From Puniceicoccales bacterium (GTDB lineage Bacteria; Verrucomicrobiota; Verrucomicrobiia; Opitutales; UBA953), in the NCBI GenBank assembly GCA_031269335.1, contig JAISZI010000091.1:1-60411 (forward strand): DNA of 60,411 nucleotides. Reading direction: 5' to 3'. Positions 43,134 to 51,351 of the stretch are shown here, one piece after another. The position numbers and the translations under genes were made by a program. The notes under the pieces are model-generated. The model was not told where the DNA came from. It did no database searches and saw nothing but the letters and a program-made list of their open reading frames with translations. Within the stretch, counting starts at the first letter, position 1. The number at the start of each line of letters is the position of its first letter.

Positions 43134-44203
43134 TTACGGGTTAGGTATTCGAGATAGACGGTGTTGTCGGGGATTTTGCGGGGCATCCATGCGACGAGAC
43201 GCGGGGTGGTGTGGAGCATTATGGAGACGTCGTCGCCGCCGCCTTTGGGTTTTTGCATGCCGTGTTTCCAGCCGAAGTTGTGTTGTATTTCGTGTGTCAG
43301 TATGTTGCGGCCCCGTTTGACGACGGAGAATGCGCCTGGGCATTGGGCGAGACCGCCGCCGCCTTTTGTGCCGAGGAGGCAGACGAGGTCGGCTCCTGTT
43401 TTTTGGCGTAATTGGGCGACGTTGTAACCGGCGACGCTTTTGATTCTGTTTGATCTTAAGTTGTTGAGGTCATGTTTTCTATCGGAGTCGAAGTAATCTG
43501 CTTCGACGAGGCCGACGAGGCGGATGGCGCAGTTGGCTCCGCCGCGTTTATAGACGTCGTTGGCGAGGTTGAACATATAGTTAACGCGTTCCAGTAGTTT
43601 TGGTCCCTTGCCGGCTGCGTAGCCGTTTTTGTATTGGGCAGTGAAGAGGCAGAGGACATCTACGGTGCGGTCTTGGGGGATTTTTCGGAGAGAGGTGAGT
43701 CTGTTCGTGACGTTTTTGGTCACGAGGTATTTTTTCCTATTTTCCGGAGTATTGGGCTTAAATTCTGGTTCTGGCTTGGCTGGTTTTGCTTTGGGGTCGG
43801 GTTTTGGTTTGGGTTTTGGGGCTTCGTATTCGTCGTCGTCTGACGAGAAAAAGAAGGCAGATTCATCTTCTACCACAGAGTCTGTCGGGGGAGGGCGTTC
43901 TCCGTCTTTTTCCGGGTTGGGGATAATTTCGGGCAGGCTGAATGTTTTCTCGGACGCTGTGGCGAGTGCGATTTTGTTGTCTTTTGCTGAGTTATCGCCG
44001 TCGAAGACGATGGCTGCAACGAATGCGGCTCCGCCGATGAGGATGAAGAAGCATGTCAAATAGAACACCCAGCCGTCGGCATTTTTTTTGACGACAATGA
44101 CGCGCACTGAGGGTGTTCCGTGTTTAGCGGATGTGATGTTGTCATCCGGCGGTGGAATTGGTGTTTGTTGTGAGGAAGCCATGGTGAGAAAGGAAGTGTG
44201 CAT
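43127..44203 (-). CDS. Membrane-anchored metzincin-like metalloprotease (reprolysin-like)
   Basis: 358 residues. There is a short cytoplasmic N-terminus, one membrane helix (about 45-66, WVFYLTCFFILIGGAAFVAA), then an acidic and Pro/Lys-rich spacer (95-155), then a domain of about 190 residues carrying HEIQHNFGWKH (304-314), an exact HExxHxxGxxH metzincin zinc motif. The preceding VDVLCLFTAQY and NLANDVYKRGGANCAIRLVG fit reprolysin-like (M12B) folds. A Met (SIMLHT) 24 residues after the zinc motif could supply the Met-turn. The active domain would face the periplasm. It begins 27 bp after the amidase gene. An alternative ATG lies at 44182. Confidence 0.75.
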   Translation of the reverse strand: MHTSFLTMASSQQTPIPPPDDNITSAKHGTPSVRVIVVKKNADGWVFYLTCFFILIGGAAFVAAIVFDGDNSAKDNKIALATASEKTFSLPEIIPNPEKDGERPPPTDSVVEDESAFFFSSDDDEYEAPKPKPKPDPKAKPAKPEPEFKPNTPENRKKYLVTKNVTNRLTSLRKIPQDRTVDVLCLFTAQYKNGYAAGKGPKLLERVNYMFNLANDVYKRGGANCAIRLVGLVEADYFDSDRKHDLNNLRSNRIKSVAGYNVAQLRQKTGADLVCLLGTKGGGGLAQCPGAFSVVKRGRNILTHEIQHNFGWKHGMQKPKGGGDDVSIMLHTTPRLVAWMPRKIPDNTVYLEYLTRNK

Positions 44204-44230
44204 GTCTCCCTATCGTCGGCATGGAGCGTG

Positions 44231-45391
44231 TCAACGGCGAAATTGGGGGTGTGGTTTATTTGGAGCGGGGTGGTGGGGCGGGGCGATGGCGTCGGTGATT
44301 GTCTTGTAGCGTAAAATTCCGTTGGCGATGCCTTGTGCGATTTTTTCCCGGTGGGCACCGGTGTTGATTTTTGTGGCTTCGTTGGGGTTTGAGAGGAATC
44401 CGCATTCGACGAGTGTGGCGGGGACTGGGGCGTCTTTCAACACGACGAATCGGGCGCGCCGCAAGCCGCGGTCTATCGCGGGCGTTTTTCGGATCAGGTT
44501 CGATTGGATTTGGTAGGAGAGCAAGGTGTTCCATGTATTGAACGCGTGTCCGATTTCGCGTGCGTTCAGGTTGTTGCCCGAAGTGGCGCGGCGGCTGTCG
44601 TTTGTTGCGTATTGTCCGGCTGGGGCGAGGGCGTAGGTCTCTATTCCGGCGGCGGAAGGAGACGCGGAGAGCGCGTTAAAATGGATACTGACAAAGAGAT
44701 CTGCGCCTACGCGTGCCGCCATCGCGGGGCGTTCGGAGAGGGGGACAAAGACGTCGGTAGTGCGCGTCATTGAGACACGCAAGCCGGCGCGTTCGAGGAT
44801 GAATTTGAGGCGGCGAGCTACGTCGAGGGTGAGATTTTTTTCATGGAGGTGTTTGGCGATACTTTGTCCCCCGGCGTCTTTGCCCCCGTGTCCGGGATCG
44901 AGAAGGACGTGGGTGACGCGCCGCGGGGGGCGTCCGCCCGCAAGGGTTGGGGCGACGAGAGGCAGGAGCGTGTTCTCATAGTCGGCGCGGCGCATGTAAA
45001 AGATGCCACGCGTTTCGGAAATGGGTGAGCCGATCCAGATGCGGACGCCGTGGATGGTGATGAAAGTCTTGCCGCTTTCTGATTCGATTTGGGAGGAAGC
45101 GTTTTTCCAGCGCGCTATGCCCGGCACACGCGTTGGTTCGCGGACAAAGTTCCATTTGGCGAAAACTTGGTCGAGGTTGACAAAGGGTAAGGCGACCGGT
45201 GCGGGGCGTTGCCGGGCACGCGGGGGCACGGACGACGCTGCGGGCGGGGACATGCGCCACTGTGCCGATGCGTCAGGCAACGCGGCGGAGAAGAAAATCA
45301 GGAAAAACGCGAGAAAGTGCGGAAAGGCGGCGCGAGAGCGGGGAACGTTGAGGAGATGTGCCCCCGTGCGCTGTGACCGCATGGGACTCAT
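44231..45391 (-). CDS. N-acetylmuramoyl-L-alanine amidase (AmiC type)
   Basis: 386 residues. A signal segment (FLAFFLIFFSAALPDASA, cut near residue 43) is followed by an N-terminal domain with no clear family, and then an Amidase_3 domain (about 158-372). The zinc ligands are visible: His168 in LLDPGHGG, Glu184 in HEKN, His237 in SIHFNA; the catalytic Glu329 is in LVECGFLSN. It cleaves the bond between MurNAc and the stem peptide, as in daughter-cell separation. Its ATG overlaps the infC stop (ATGA), so it is translationally coupled to infC. A metalloprotease gene follows. Confidence 0.9.
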   Translation of the reverse strand: MSPMRSQRTGAHLLNVPRSRAAFPHFLAFFLIFFSAALPDASAQWRMSPPAASSVPPRARQRPAPVALPFVNLDQVFAKWNFVREPTRVPGIARWKNASSQIESESGKTFITIHGVRIWIGSPISETRGIFYMRRADYENTLLPLVAPTLAGGRPPRRVTHVLLDPGHGGKDAGGQSIAKHLHEKNLTLDVARRLKFILERAGLRVSMTRTTDVFVPLSERPAMAARVGADLFVSIHFNALSASPSAAGIETYALAPAGQYATNDSRRATSGNNLNAREIGHAFNTWNTLLSYQIQSNLIRKTPAIDRGLRRARFVVLKDAPVPATLVECGFLSNPNEATKINTGAHREKIAQGIANGILRYKTITDAIAPPHHPAPNKPHPQFRR

Positions 45392-46122
45392 GGGGTAGAT
45401 TTTTCGGCGCCTCCGAGGGAGGAGGCGGGATTTTCAGGAGCGTCGTCCCCGCCGTCATCATCGTCGTCGTCGTCATCTATCTCTTCAATAGGTTCTGGAG
45501 CGGTGTTGTGGATGAGTTTACGTTTATTTTGGGAGACAGGCGTTAGGGTAGTGGACATGGAGCGCCCGAGGAGGCGCGGCTGGTGGTCGGCACTGGCGAT
45601 ATGGGACAAGTCGGCGAGAGCTTGGCGAATGAGGTCATAGCCGACCTCCGGATGCTCTAATTCACGGAAACGGAAGGAAAGGATGAGCTTAATTTTGTGT
45701 CCGTGGAAAAGGAAATTTTCGGCGCGGCGGATTTTAATTTTGAGGTCATGGGCATCGCAACGCGGGCGGAGTTTGACCTCCTTCATCTTAACGGTGGCGA
45801 CCTTCTGTTTCTTTTGCCGTTTTGACTCCTCGTATTGATATTTGCCGTAGTCCACGATGCGGCAAACGGGCGGGCGGGCGTTTGCGGCGATTTCGACGAG
45901 GTCGAGGCCGAACTCGCGTGCGCGTTGCAGGGCGGCGGCGGACGACATAAGCCCGATTTGTTGTCCGTCCGGTCCAATGACACGCACATCGGGTGCCTTG
46001 ATCCGCTCGTTGCGGCGAGGTCCCTGTTGTTGGACGCGACCAAAATGCCCGCGGCGACCACCTCTGTTGGCGCCTTGATACGGCGCTCGATTACCTGACC
46101 CTTGTTGCTGGGGAAATGCCAT
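45388..46122 (-). CDS. infC: Translation initiation factor IF-3, with extensions
   Basis: 244 residues against about 180 for E. coli. The core is clear: RRNERIKAPDVRVIGPDGQQ, GLDLVEIAANARPPVCRIVD, YGKYQYEESKRQKKQK, KEVKLRPRCDAHDLKIKIRR. The extra parts are a Gln/Arg/Gly-rich N-terminus of about 35 residues and a C-terminal tail with eight consecutive Asp. The start is ATG, not the rare AUU that autoregulates infC in enterobacteria. rpmI-rplT do not follow; instead the amidase gene overlaps by 4 bp. Confidence 0.93.
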   Translation of the reverse strand: MAFPQQQGSGNRAPYQGANRGGRRGHFGRVQQQGPRRNERIKAPDVRVIGPDGQQIGLMSSAAALQRAREFGLDLVEIAANARPPVCRIVDYGKYQYEESKRQKKQKVATVKMKEVKLRPRCDAHDLKIKIRRAENFLFHGHKIKLILSFRFRELEHPEVGYDLIRQALADLSHIASADHQPRLLGRSMSTTLTPVSQNKRKLIHNTAPEPIEEIDDDDDDDDGGDDAPENPASSLGGAEKSTP

Positions 46123-46291
46123 TCAGTTTTGTTTTTTTGTGTTTACGTCGCAGACGGAGCAGACGCATTTGGACGAGAAAAGTGCCATCATTGCGCACGA
46201 ATTTAGCCCGTGCTTTGGCGGATTCAACAGGAAAATACGACTCGCCCGCAGGCGGACTTTCCTCATGTTCATGCGTATCTCATCCAAGGAC

Positions 46292-47578
46292 ATGCAAAAA
46301 CATCTGGTTAACGAAACAATTGACGCCATCACCGCCGCTGCTGCCGTTGACGCGAAGAACGTTCCCTTCGACGTCCAACGCGTCCGTTCCGATTTCCCGA
46401 TTTTATCGCTCCACATCGGCAAAAACCCGCTCATTTACCTTGATAATGGGGCGAGTGCGCAGAAGCCGCTTGCCGTTATTGAGGCATTGGCGCGCTACTA
46501 TCGCGAGCAACATGCCAACATTCATCGTGGCGCACACTGGTTGAGCGAAGAGGCGACGCGTGCCTACGAAGAAGCCCGCGTGTGCATGGCGCGTTTCCTC
46601 AACGCACGCGAACCCCGAGAGTGCATTTTTACGCGAGGCACTACCGAAGCCATCAACCTTGTCGCCTCTTCGTGGGGAAGTGCTAACTTGTTTCCAGGCG
46701 ACGAGATACTGCTGAGCGCGATGGAGCACCATGCCAACATCGTCCCTTGGCAACACGTCGCAGAACGCACCGGTGCCCGCCTGCGCATTGTCCCCCTCAC
46801 CCCCGAGGGCGAATTGCGCGTGGATGAGTTCCACCGCCTCCTTTCTTCGCGAACGCGCCTCGTCGCCGTCACGCACGCATCCAACGTGCTCGGCACCATA
46901 AACCCCGTGGCAGAAATCGCCGCCGCCGCCCACGCCGCCGGTGCCACCGTGCTCATAGACGGCGCACAATCCGCCGCCCATTTTGACGTGGATGTCCGTG
47001 GCATTGACGCCGATTTTTTCGTCTTCTCGTCGCATAAAGTCTGCGGTCCCACAGGGATCGGCGTCCTTTACGGCAAAGCGGATATTCTCAACGCCATGCC
47101 CCCTTACCAATTCGGCGGCGACATGGTGCGCGAAGTGGATTTTGAGCGCAGCACCTTCCGCGAAATACCCGAACGCTTCGAGGCGGGCACGCCGAATATC
47201 GCCGATGCCATTGCGCTTGGCCGGGCAATCGAATACGTGCGCGCTCTGCGTCCGGCGGGTGCCCTCGCCCACGAAGACGCGCTGTTGAGCTACGCGACGG
47301 CACGTCTCGAAGCTATTTCCGGCTTGCGCATCATCGGGACGGCACCGCGAAAAGTCCCCGTCATCTCATTTCTCCTCGGAAACACGCACCCGCTCGACGT
47401 TGGCACGCTGCTCGACGCCGACGGGATCGCCGTTCGCACCGGACACCATTGTGCCATGCCCCTGATGAAAACGCTTGGCATTGGCGGCACCGTGCGTGTC
47501 TCACTCGCCTTCTACAACACGTTTGAAGAAATAGATCGCCTCGCAGACTCGCTGGAGCGCATTCGGCGCATGTTTTGA
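46292..47578 (+). CDS. sufS: Cysteine desulfurase, SufS type
   Basis: 428 residues. A group II cysteine desulfurase: IYLDNGASAQKPLAVIEAL, then HRGAHWLSEEAT, SAMEHHANIVPW, FSSHKVCGPTGIGVLYG with the PLP Lys, and RTGHHCAMPL with the catalytic Cys. It delivers sulfur for Fe-S cluster building. Start uncertain: ATGs at 46265, 46271 and 46292 are in frame; 46292 is chosen because AAGGA precedes it and family similarity begins shortly after. No sufBCD genes are in the window. An aminotransferase gene follows after 17 bp. Confidence 0.9.
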   Translation: MQKHLVNETIDAITAAAAVDAKNVPFDVQRVRSDFPILSLHIGKNPLIYLDNGASAQKPLAVIEALARYYREQHANIHRGAHWLSEEATRAYEEARVCMARFLNAREPRECIFTRGTTEAINLVASSWGSANLFPGDEILLSAMEHHANIVPWQHVAERTGARLRIVPLTPEGELRVDEFHRLLSSRTRLVAVTHASNVLGTINPVAEIAAAAHAAGATVLIDGAQSAAHFDVDVRGIDADFFVFSSHKVCGPTGIGVLYGKADILNAMPPYQFGGDMVREVDFERSTFREIPERFEAGTPNIADAIALGRAIEYVRALRPAGALAHEDALLSYATARLEAISGLRIIGTAPRKVPVISFLLGNTHPLDVGTLLDADGIAVRTGHHCAMPLMKTLGIGGTVRVSLAFYNTFEEIDRLADSLERIRRMF

Positions 47579-47595
47579 GTTGGGGAAACACGCAT

Positions 47596-48777
47596 ATGTT
47601 TTCGCGCCGCATCGATTGGAACACAGCCAAAAACGCCCTCACCAACGCTGCCGAAAAACGCAGACAAGCCGGACTTCCCCTCGCCGACCTCGCCTCCGCC
47701 AACCCGACCCGCGACGGTTTCGCATGGGCGCCAGAAACACTGGCGTCCGCCTTCGCCAACGCCGAGAACCGTTATTATCTCCCTTGCCCGCAAGGTGTTG
47801 CAGCCGCCCGTGAAAGCATAGCCGCGTATTATGCCACGCACGCCGCCGCCGTTTCCGCCTCGCAAATCCACCTCTGCGCAAGCACAAGCGAAGGCTACGC
47901 TTGGGTGCTCAAACTCCTCGCCGACCCAGGTGACCAAGTGCTCGCGCCTGCCCCGTCTTATCCACTCCTGCAATTTCTCGCCGAGATGGAATGCGTCACC
48001 ATCGCTCATTACCCGCTCGTTCTTCAAAACGGATGTTGGCGCGTGGACGCCGCCGCCCTCAAAGCCGCCATTACTCCGCGCACTCGCGCCATTTTTTGTG
48101 TTTCGCCGAACAATCCCACCGGTTCCACGTTTGATGCCCAAGAACGCGCCTTCTTGCGCGAAATCGCACTCCAGCACGGCTTGGTTCTCATTGTGGACGA
48201 AGTTTTTATCGATTTCGCCGCCGCCGACCGTGCTCCCCTTTCTTCTTGGGCGGGCGAGACCGAAGCGCCCCTCCTCGCTCTCAACGGATTGTCCAAGCTC
48301 GCGCTTCTCCCGCAGATAAAACTCGCGTGGATCGCGACAGCCGGTCCCCCGGACTGGCGCCACACCGCCCTTAAAAACCTCGATCTAATCGCCGATACTT
48401 ACCTCTCGACGAGCACCGCCGCCCAAAACGCCGCCCCGTTCCTTCTCCAACACGCCCCCTTCGCCCGTGCTCCGCTCCTGCAACGCATAAACGCCAATGA
48501 GCAAACGTTACGCGATTGGTGCGCTTCTTCCCCGCACGCCCCGCACGTCCTCCCGCGTGAAGCGGGCTGGACTGCCATGCTCGCCCTCCCCAACGGCGTG
48601 GACGAGGAAGCTGCTTCGCTCGACCTGATAAAGCGGGGAGGCGTAATTGTGCATCCAGGATACTTTTACGACACGCCGCATGGATTTCCGCCGTGTTGGG
48701 TCGTTTCCCTCACCGCCCCAGAAACTGCTTTCGCCGCTGCCCTCGCCGCCATGCACGATACTTTGCAACGCCATTAA
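47596..48777 (+). CDS. PLP-dependent aminotransferase, class I/II
   Basis: 393 residues. Fold-type I aminotransferase features are visible: CVSPNNPTGSTFD with the PLP-contact Asn, LIVDEVFIDFA with the ring Asp, and LNGLSKLALLPQIKLAW with the Schiff-base Lys and, further on, the motif for the second subunit's phosphate contact. Substrate unknown; similarity in layout to alanine/aspartate-type enzymes. ATG 47596 has GGGGA about 8 nt upstream, one of the few Shine-Dalgarno-like leaders in the window. Probably co-transcribed with sufS. Confidence 0.82.
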   Translation: MFSRRIDWNTAKNALTNAAEKRRQAGLPLADLASANPTRDGFAWAPETLASAFANAENRYYLPCPQGVAAARESIAAYYATHAAAVSASQIHLCASTSEGYAWVLKLLADPGDQVLAPAPSYPLLQFLAEMECVTIAHYPLVLQNGCWRVDAAALKAAITPRTRAIFCVSPNNPTGSTFDAQERAFLREIALQHGLVLIVDEVFIDFAAADRAPLSSWAGETEAPLLALNGLSKLALLPQIKLAWIATAGPPDWRHTALKNLDLIADTYLSTSTAAQNAAPFLLQHAPFARAPLLQRINANEQTLRDWCASSPHAPHVLPREAGWTAMLALPNGVDEEAASLDLIKRGGVIVHPGYFYDTPHGFPPCWVVSLTAPETAFAAALAAMHDTLQRH

Positions 48778-48888
48778 ATAACCGCGAACTACGCACGATT
48801 CACCGCCGTTTCACGCCTCCATTTTCCCAGTCCTCCGCCGAGCACTTTTTTCCTTTCATCACGGGAGTTTTGGTTTTCCCTCCCCCGC

Positions 48889-49536
48889 ATGGCACTTGTT
48901 TCGGACAACCCGACCTACATTGTCGTGTATCATTTTGCGCGCTGGTTCGCTTCGCTTTTTGGACGCGTGGACGTCAGCGGAATTGATAATGTGCCCTCGT
49001 GCGGATGCATCATCGCTTGCAACCACCAGAGCTTTCTCGACCCGCCGCTCGTGGGTAGTTCGCTGGACAAGGAAGCCTTCTTTTTTGCGCGAAAAACCCT
49101 GTTCAAAAATCCTTTGCTGGGTTGGACACTCCGCTCCTGCAACACTATCCCCGTTGACCGCGATGGCGGGTCCGACGTGGCTGCGTTCAAACGCGTGTTC
49201 ACCGTGCTGCGAGAAGGGCGGAGCCTGTTGATGTTTCCAGAAGGAACGCGGAGCCGCGACGGACAATTGCAGGAAGCTCAAGCCGGCATCGGGCTGATTG
49301 CTTGCAAAACACGTGTCCCCGTGGTGCCGGTGCGCGTCTTCGGAGCAGGTAAATTGTTGCCACGAGGAAGTTTTTTGCCTCGACCGGGGACGCGCCTGTC
49401 GGTGGTTTTCGGGCAAGCTATGCCGCCAGAGGAAATTGACCCCGGACCGCGCCATCCGGAGCGCTTTTTGGAGGCGTCCCGACGCGTCATGCGTCGAATT
49501 GCCCTCGCCCAAGAACTGCCTGAATGTCTCGCGTAA
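48889..49536 (+). CDS. plsC: 1-acyl-glycerol-3-phosphate acyltransferase (PlsC-like)
   Basis: 215 residues. NHQSFLDPP supplies the HxxxxD catalytic motif, and LLMFPEGTRSRDGQL supplies the FPEGTR phosphate-binding motif. VVPVRVFGAGKLLPRG is also family-typical. It would add the second acyl chain to lysophosphatidic acid at the inner membrane. It begins 111 bp after the aminotransferase gene and 138 bp before yajC. Confidence 0.88.
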   Translation: MALVSDNPTYIVVYHFARWFASLFGRVDVSGIDNVPSCGCIIACNHQSFLDPPLVGSSLDKEAFFFARKTLFKNPLLGWTLRSCNTIPVDRDGGSDVAAFKRVFTVLREGRSLLMFPEGTRSRDGQLQEAQAGIGLIACKTRVPVVPVRVFGAGKLLPRGSFLPRPGTRLSVVFGQAMPPEEIDPGPRHPERFLEASRRVMRRIALAQELPECLA

Positions 49537-49674
49537 AACCATGCCCCTCACCCCGCACAGGCGAGCGTTTATCCACAAAATCCCCGCATTGAATATCTCG
49601 CTTTTTCCTTTGCCTCTGCCGCAAACAACAACATCTTGTCGCCCTTCCTAAACAAACAATCCTCTCTGCCACTC

Positions 49675-50346
49675 ATGTCCTTCACGCAAAATCCTATCTT
49701 CGCTCAAGCCGCCGGCACCCAACCGCCCGCACCGGCACCAGCTCCTGCACCGGTCGCCGCACCGGCGCCTGCACCCGCACCAGCTCCGGCTCCAGCTCCC
49801 GCACCAGCACCAGCTCCGGCTCCGGCACCCGCACCCGCACCCGCGCCGACTGTCGCGCCTGTTCCCGTCGGTCAGGCTGATCCTAATGCGCTTCCGGGTG
49901 TTGGCATTCCTGCCGCTGCGCCTGCCGTCTCCGCTGCGCCTGCCACTTCCGCTGCGCCTGCCACTTCTGCCGCGCCTGCCGTCTCTGCTGCACCCGCCAC
50001 TTCCGCCGCGCCCGTTACTGGTCAAGGCACCACCGTCCCACCCAGCGCACCACGCGGCGAGGCGGATTCCTTTCTTTCATCTGGACTTTTGCTGCCCATC
50101 CTTCTCCTCGTTGTTTTTTGGTTTCTGTTGATTGTTCCACAACGAAAACGCGACAAAGAGATGCGAAAACGCCAAGCCGAACTCAAAAACGGCGACCAAG
50201 TCATCACCTCGGCGGGCATCTACGGCAAGATCGTCAATCTCGATGGAAACCGCGTCACACTGCAAGTCAGCGAGAATTCCCGCATTGTTTTCCAACGCCA
50301 AGCCATTGTCGGTTTTTCGTCGGACGATAAACCGAATTCCAAGTGA
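49675..50346 (+). CDS. yajC: Sec translocase accessory YajC with long Ala/Pro-rich N-terminus
   Basis: 223 residues, about twice the usual YajC (about 110). The opening MSFTQNPIFAQAAGTQPP resembles the E. coli start (MSFF...AATGAPAQG). Then come a run of Ala-Pro dipeptides (about 18-60) and SAAPAT-type 6-residue repeats (about 80-110). One membrane helix (137-155, LLLPILLLVVFWFLLIVP) is followed by the conserved QRKRDKEMRKRQAELKNGD and a small C-terminal domain. The extension would sit outside the inner membrane. It precedes the SecD-like lipoprotein and secDF genes. ATG 49675 is preferred to the TTG at 49636. Confidence 0.9.
   Translation: MSFTQNPIFAQAAGTQPPAPAPAPAPVAAPAPAPAPAPAPAPAPAPAPAPAPAPAPAPTVAPVPVGQADPNALPGVGIPAAAPAVSAAPATSAAPATSAAPAVSAAPATSAAPVTGQGTTVPPSAPRGEADSFLSSGLLLPILLLVVFWFLLIVPQRKRDKEMRKRQAELKNGDQVITSAGIYGKIVNLDGNRVTLQVSENSRIVFQRQAIVGFSSDDKPNSK
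49723..50020 (+). repeat. Low-complexity Ala/Pro and 18-bp repeats inside yajC
   Basis: GC[ACT]CC[ACGT] dipeptide repeats (about 49723-49866) are followed by five or so near-copies of an 18-bp unit encoding SAAPAT/SAAPAV (about 49930-50015). Such tracts vary in length by slippage. Confidence 0.75.
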
Positions 50347-50400
50347 GGTCGGGGTTCCCTCGTTCCGGTTTCTCCCTCTTACACCAGTCTTTTTTAGCAT

Positions 50401-51264
50401 ATGTTCCTAAAAGTTAAAATCAGTCATAATCTTTTGCTTCTTCCCGTGTTTCTGCTCCCCCTTTCGGGGTGCAGCGACAACGGTCCCAGCGCAGACTGGA
50501 ATGATCCCGCCAAACCAACGCCGCCGCCCGCCGCCGCCGTCAAACCCGCACCGTTGCCGAAACCCGCGCCGCAATCCGTGACGCCGCCGCCCGCGCCGAA
50601 ACCGCCACCACCGCCCGTCGCGCCACCCGCGCCACCACCAACGCCACCGGCACCAGCACCCCAGCCGCCGCCGCCGGCTCCCGCCGTTGCCCCCGTCACC
50701 GTAACTTCGCCGGTGACGCCTGCGCCTGCGCCCGCGAGTGCGCCGGTGCCCGCGACATCTTCTGCTTTTGAACTGCGCCTGACGCATCGTTTCCTTAAAC
50801 CCGAGGGAGGTGCACAGGCGGGCAAGATAGATGATTTGTCCGAAAATCCCGCCGACAAAAATGCGCCCGTTGGCAAATATGAAGTGTTTCATTTGCCGTC
50901 CGGCACCAATACCACCGACCCGGTTTACATTAAAAAACAGCCCGAGGCCGGCGCAGAAATTATCAATGCCGCACAGCTGACCCGCACCGACGATGGCAAG
51001 TATCTCGTCCTCCTTGAATTTACGACCAACGGACAAAAAAAGTTCGCCGAAATCATTACCAATATCGCCGCCCGAAATAGTAAGGCAAACGACACCAACG
51101 AACGTCTTGCTTTCGTGCTTAACGGGCGAGTCGTCCTCGTCCTCGTTGTGCCAAAAGACACGAATTCAGAACCTTTTAAGAATTTGGGACAGGCAAGTGC
51201 GATTGGCGTTGAAGCCGGGACACTTACGAATGCCATCAGCATCAAAAGTGCGTTCGACAAATAA
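50401..51264 (+). CDS. Lipoprotein with SecD-like periplasmic (P1) domain
   Basis: 287 residues. The signal peptide ends in a lipobox, LSGC (Cys24), so a lipid-anchored protein is expected. A very Pro-rich stalk (about 36-120) follows. Residues 122-287 match the P1 domain of SecD encoded by the next gene: FELRLTHRFLKPEGG here against LEFRMVHRYLTPEPG there, KIDDLSENPADKNAPV against KIVALPENPSDKSSPV, YEVFHL against YEVLYL, LEFTTNGQKKFAEI against ISFTSAGSKKFEEL, and LAFVLNGRVVL against MAIVLDGELVL. No membrane helices follow, so it is not a secD fragment in the usual sense. It lies between yajC and secDF, pointing to a role at the Sec translocase. I know no named family for it. Confidence 0.78.
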   Translation: MFLKVKISHNLLLLPVFLLPLSGCSDNGPSADWNDPAKPTPPPAAAVKPAPLPKPAPQSVTPPPAPKPPPPPVAPPAPPPTPPAPAPQPPPPAPAVAPVTVTSPVTPAPAPASAPVPATSSAFELRLTHRFLKPEGGAQAGKIDDLSENPADKNAPVGKYEVFHLPSGTNTTDPVYIKKQPEAGAEIINAAQLTRTDDGKYLVLLEFTTNGQKKFAEIITNIAARNSKANDTNERLAFVLNGRVVLVLVVPKDTNSEPFKNLGQASAIGVEAGTLTNAISIKSAFDK

Positions 51265-51308
51265 TATAAACAAGCCCTCAAAACAACACCGCAACACACA
51301 CGTCACCT

Positions 51309-51345
51309 GCCGCTAAAACACCACCGGTGCGGCTTTTTTTCTTTT
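51309..51345 (+). terminator. Hairpin plus T-tract directly before secDF
   Basis: GCCG...CACC (51309-51323) can pair with GGTGCGGC (51326-51333), leaving a six-base bulge and a short loop, followed by TTTTTTTCTTTTG. The T-tract ends 7 nt before the secDF ATG, so it may end the upstream transcript or attenuate secDF. Confidence 0.5.
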
Positions 51346-51351
51346 GTTCTC

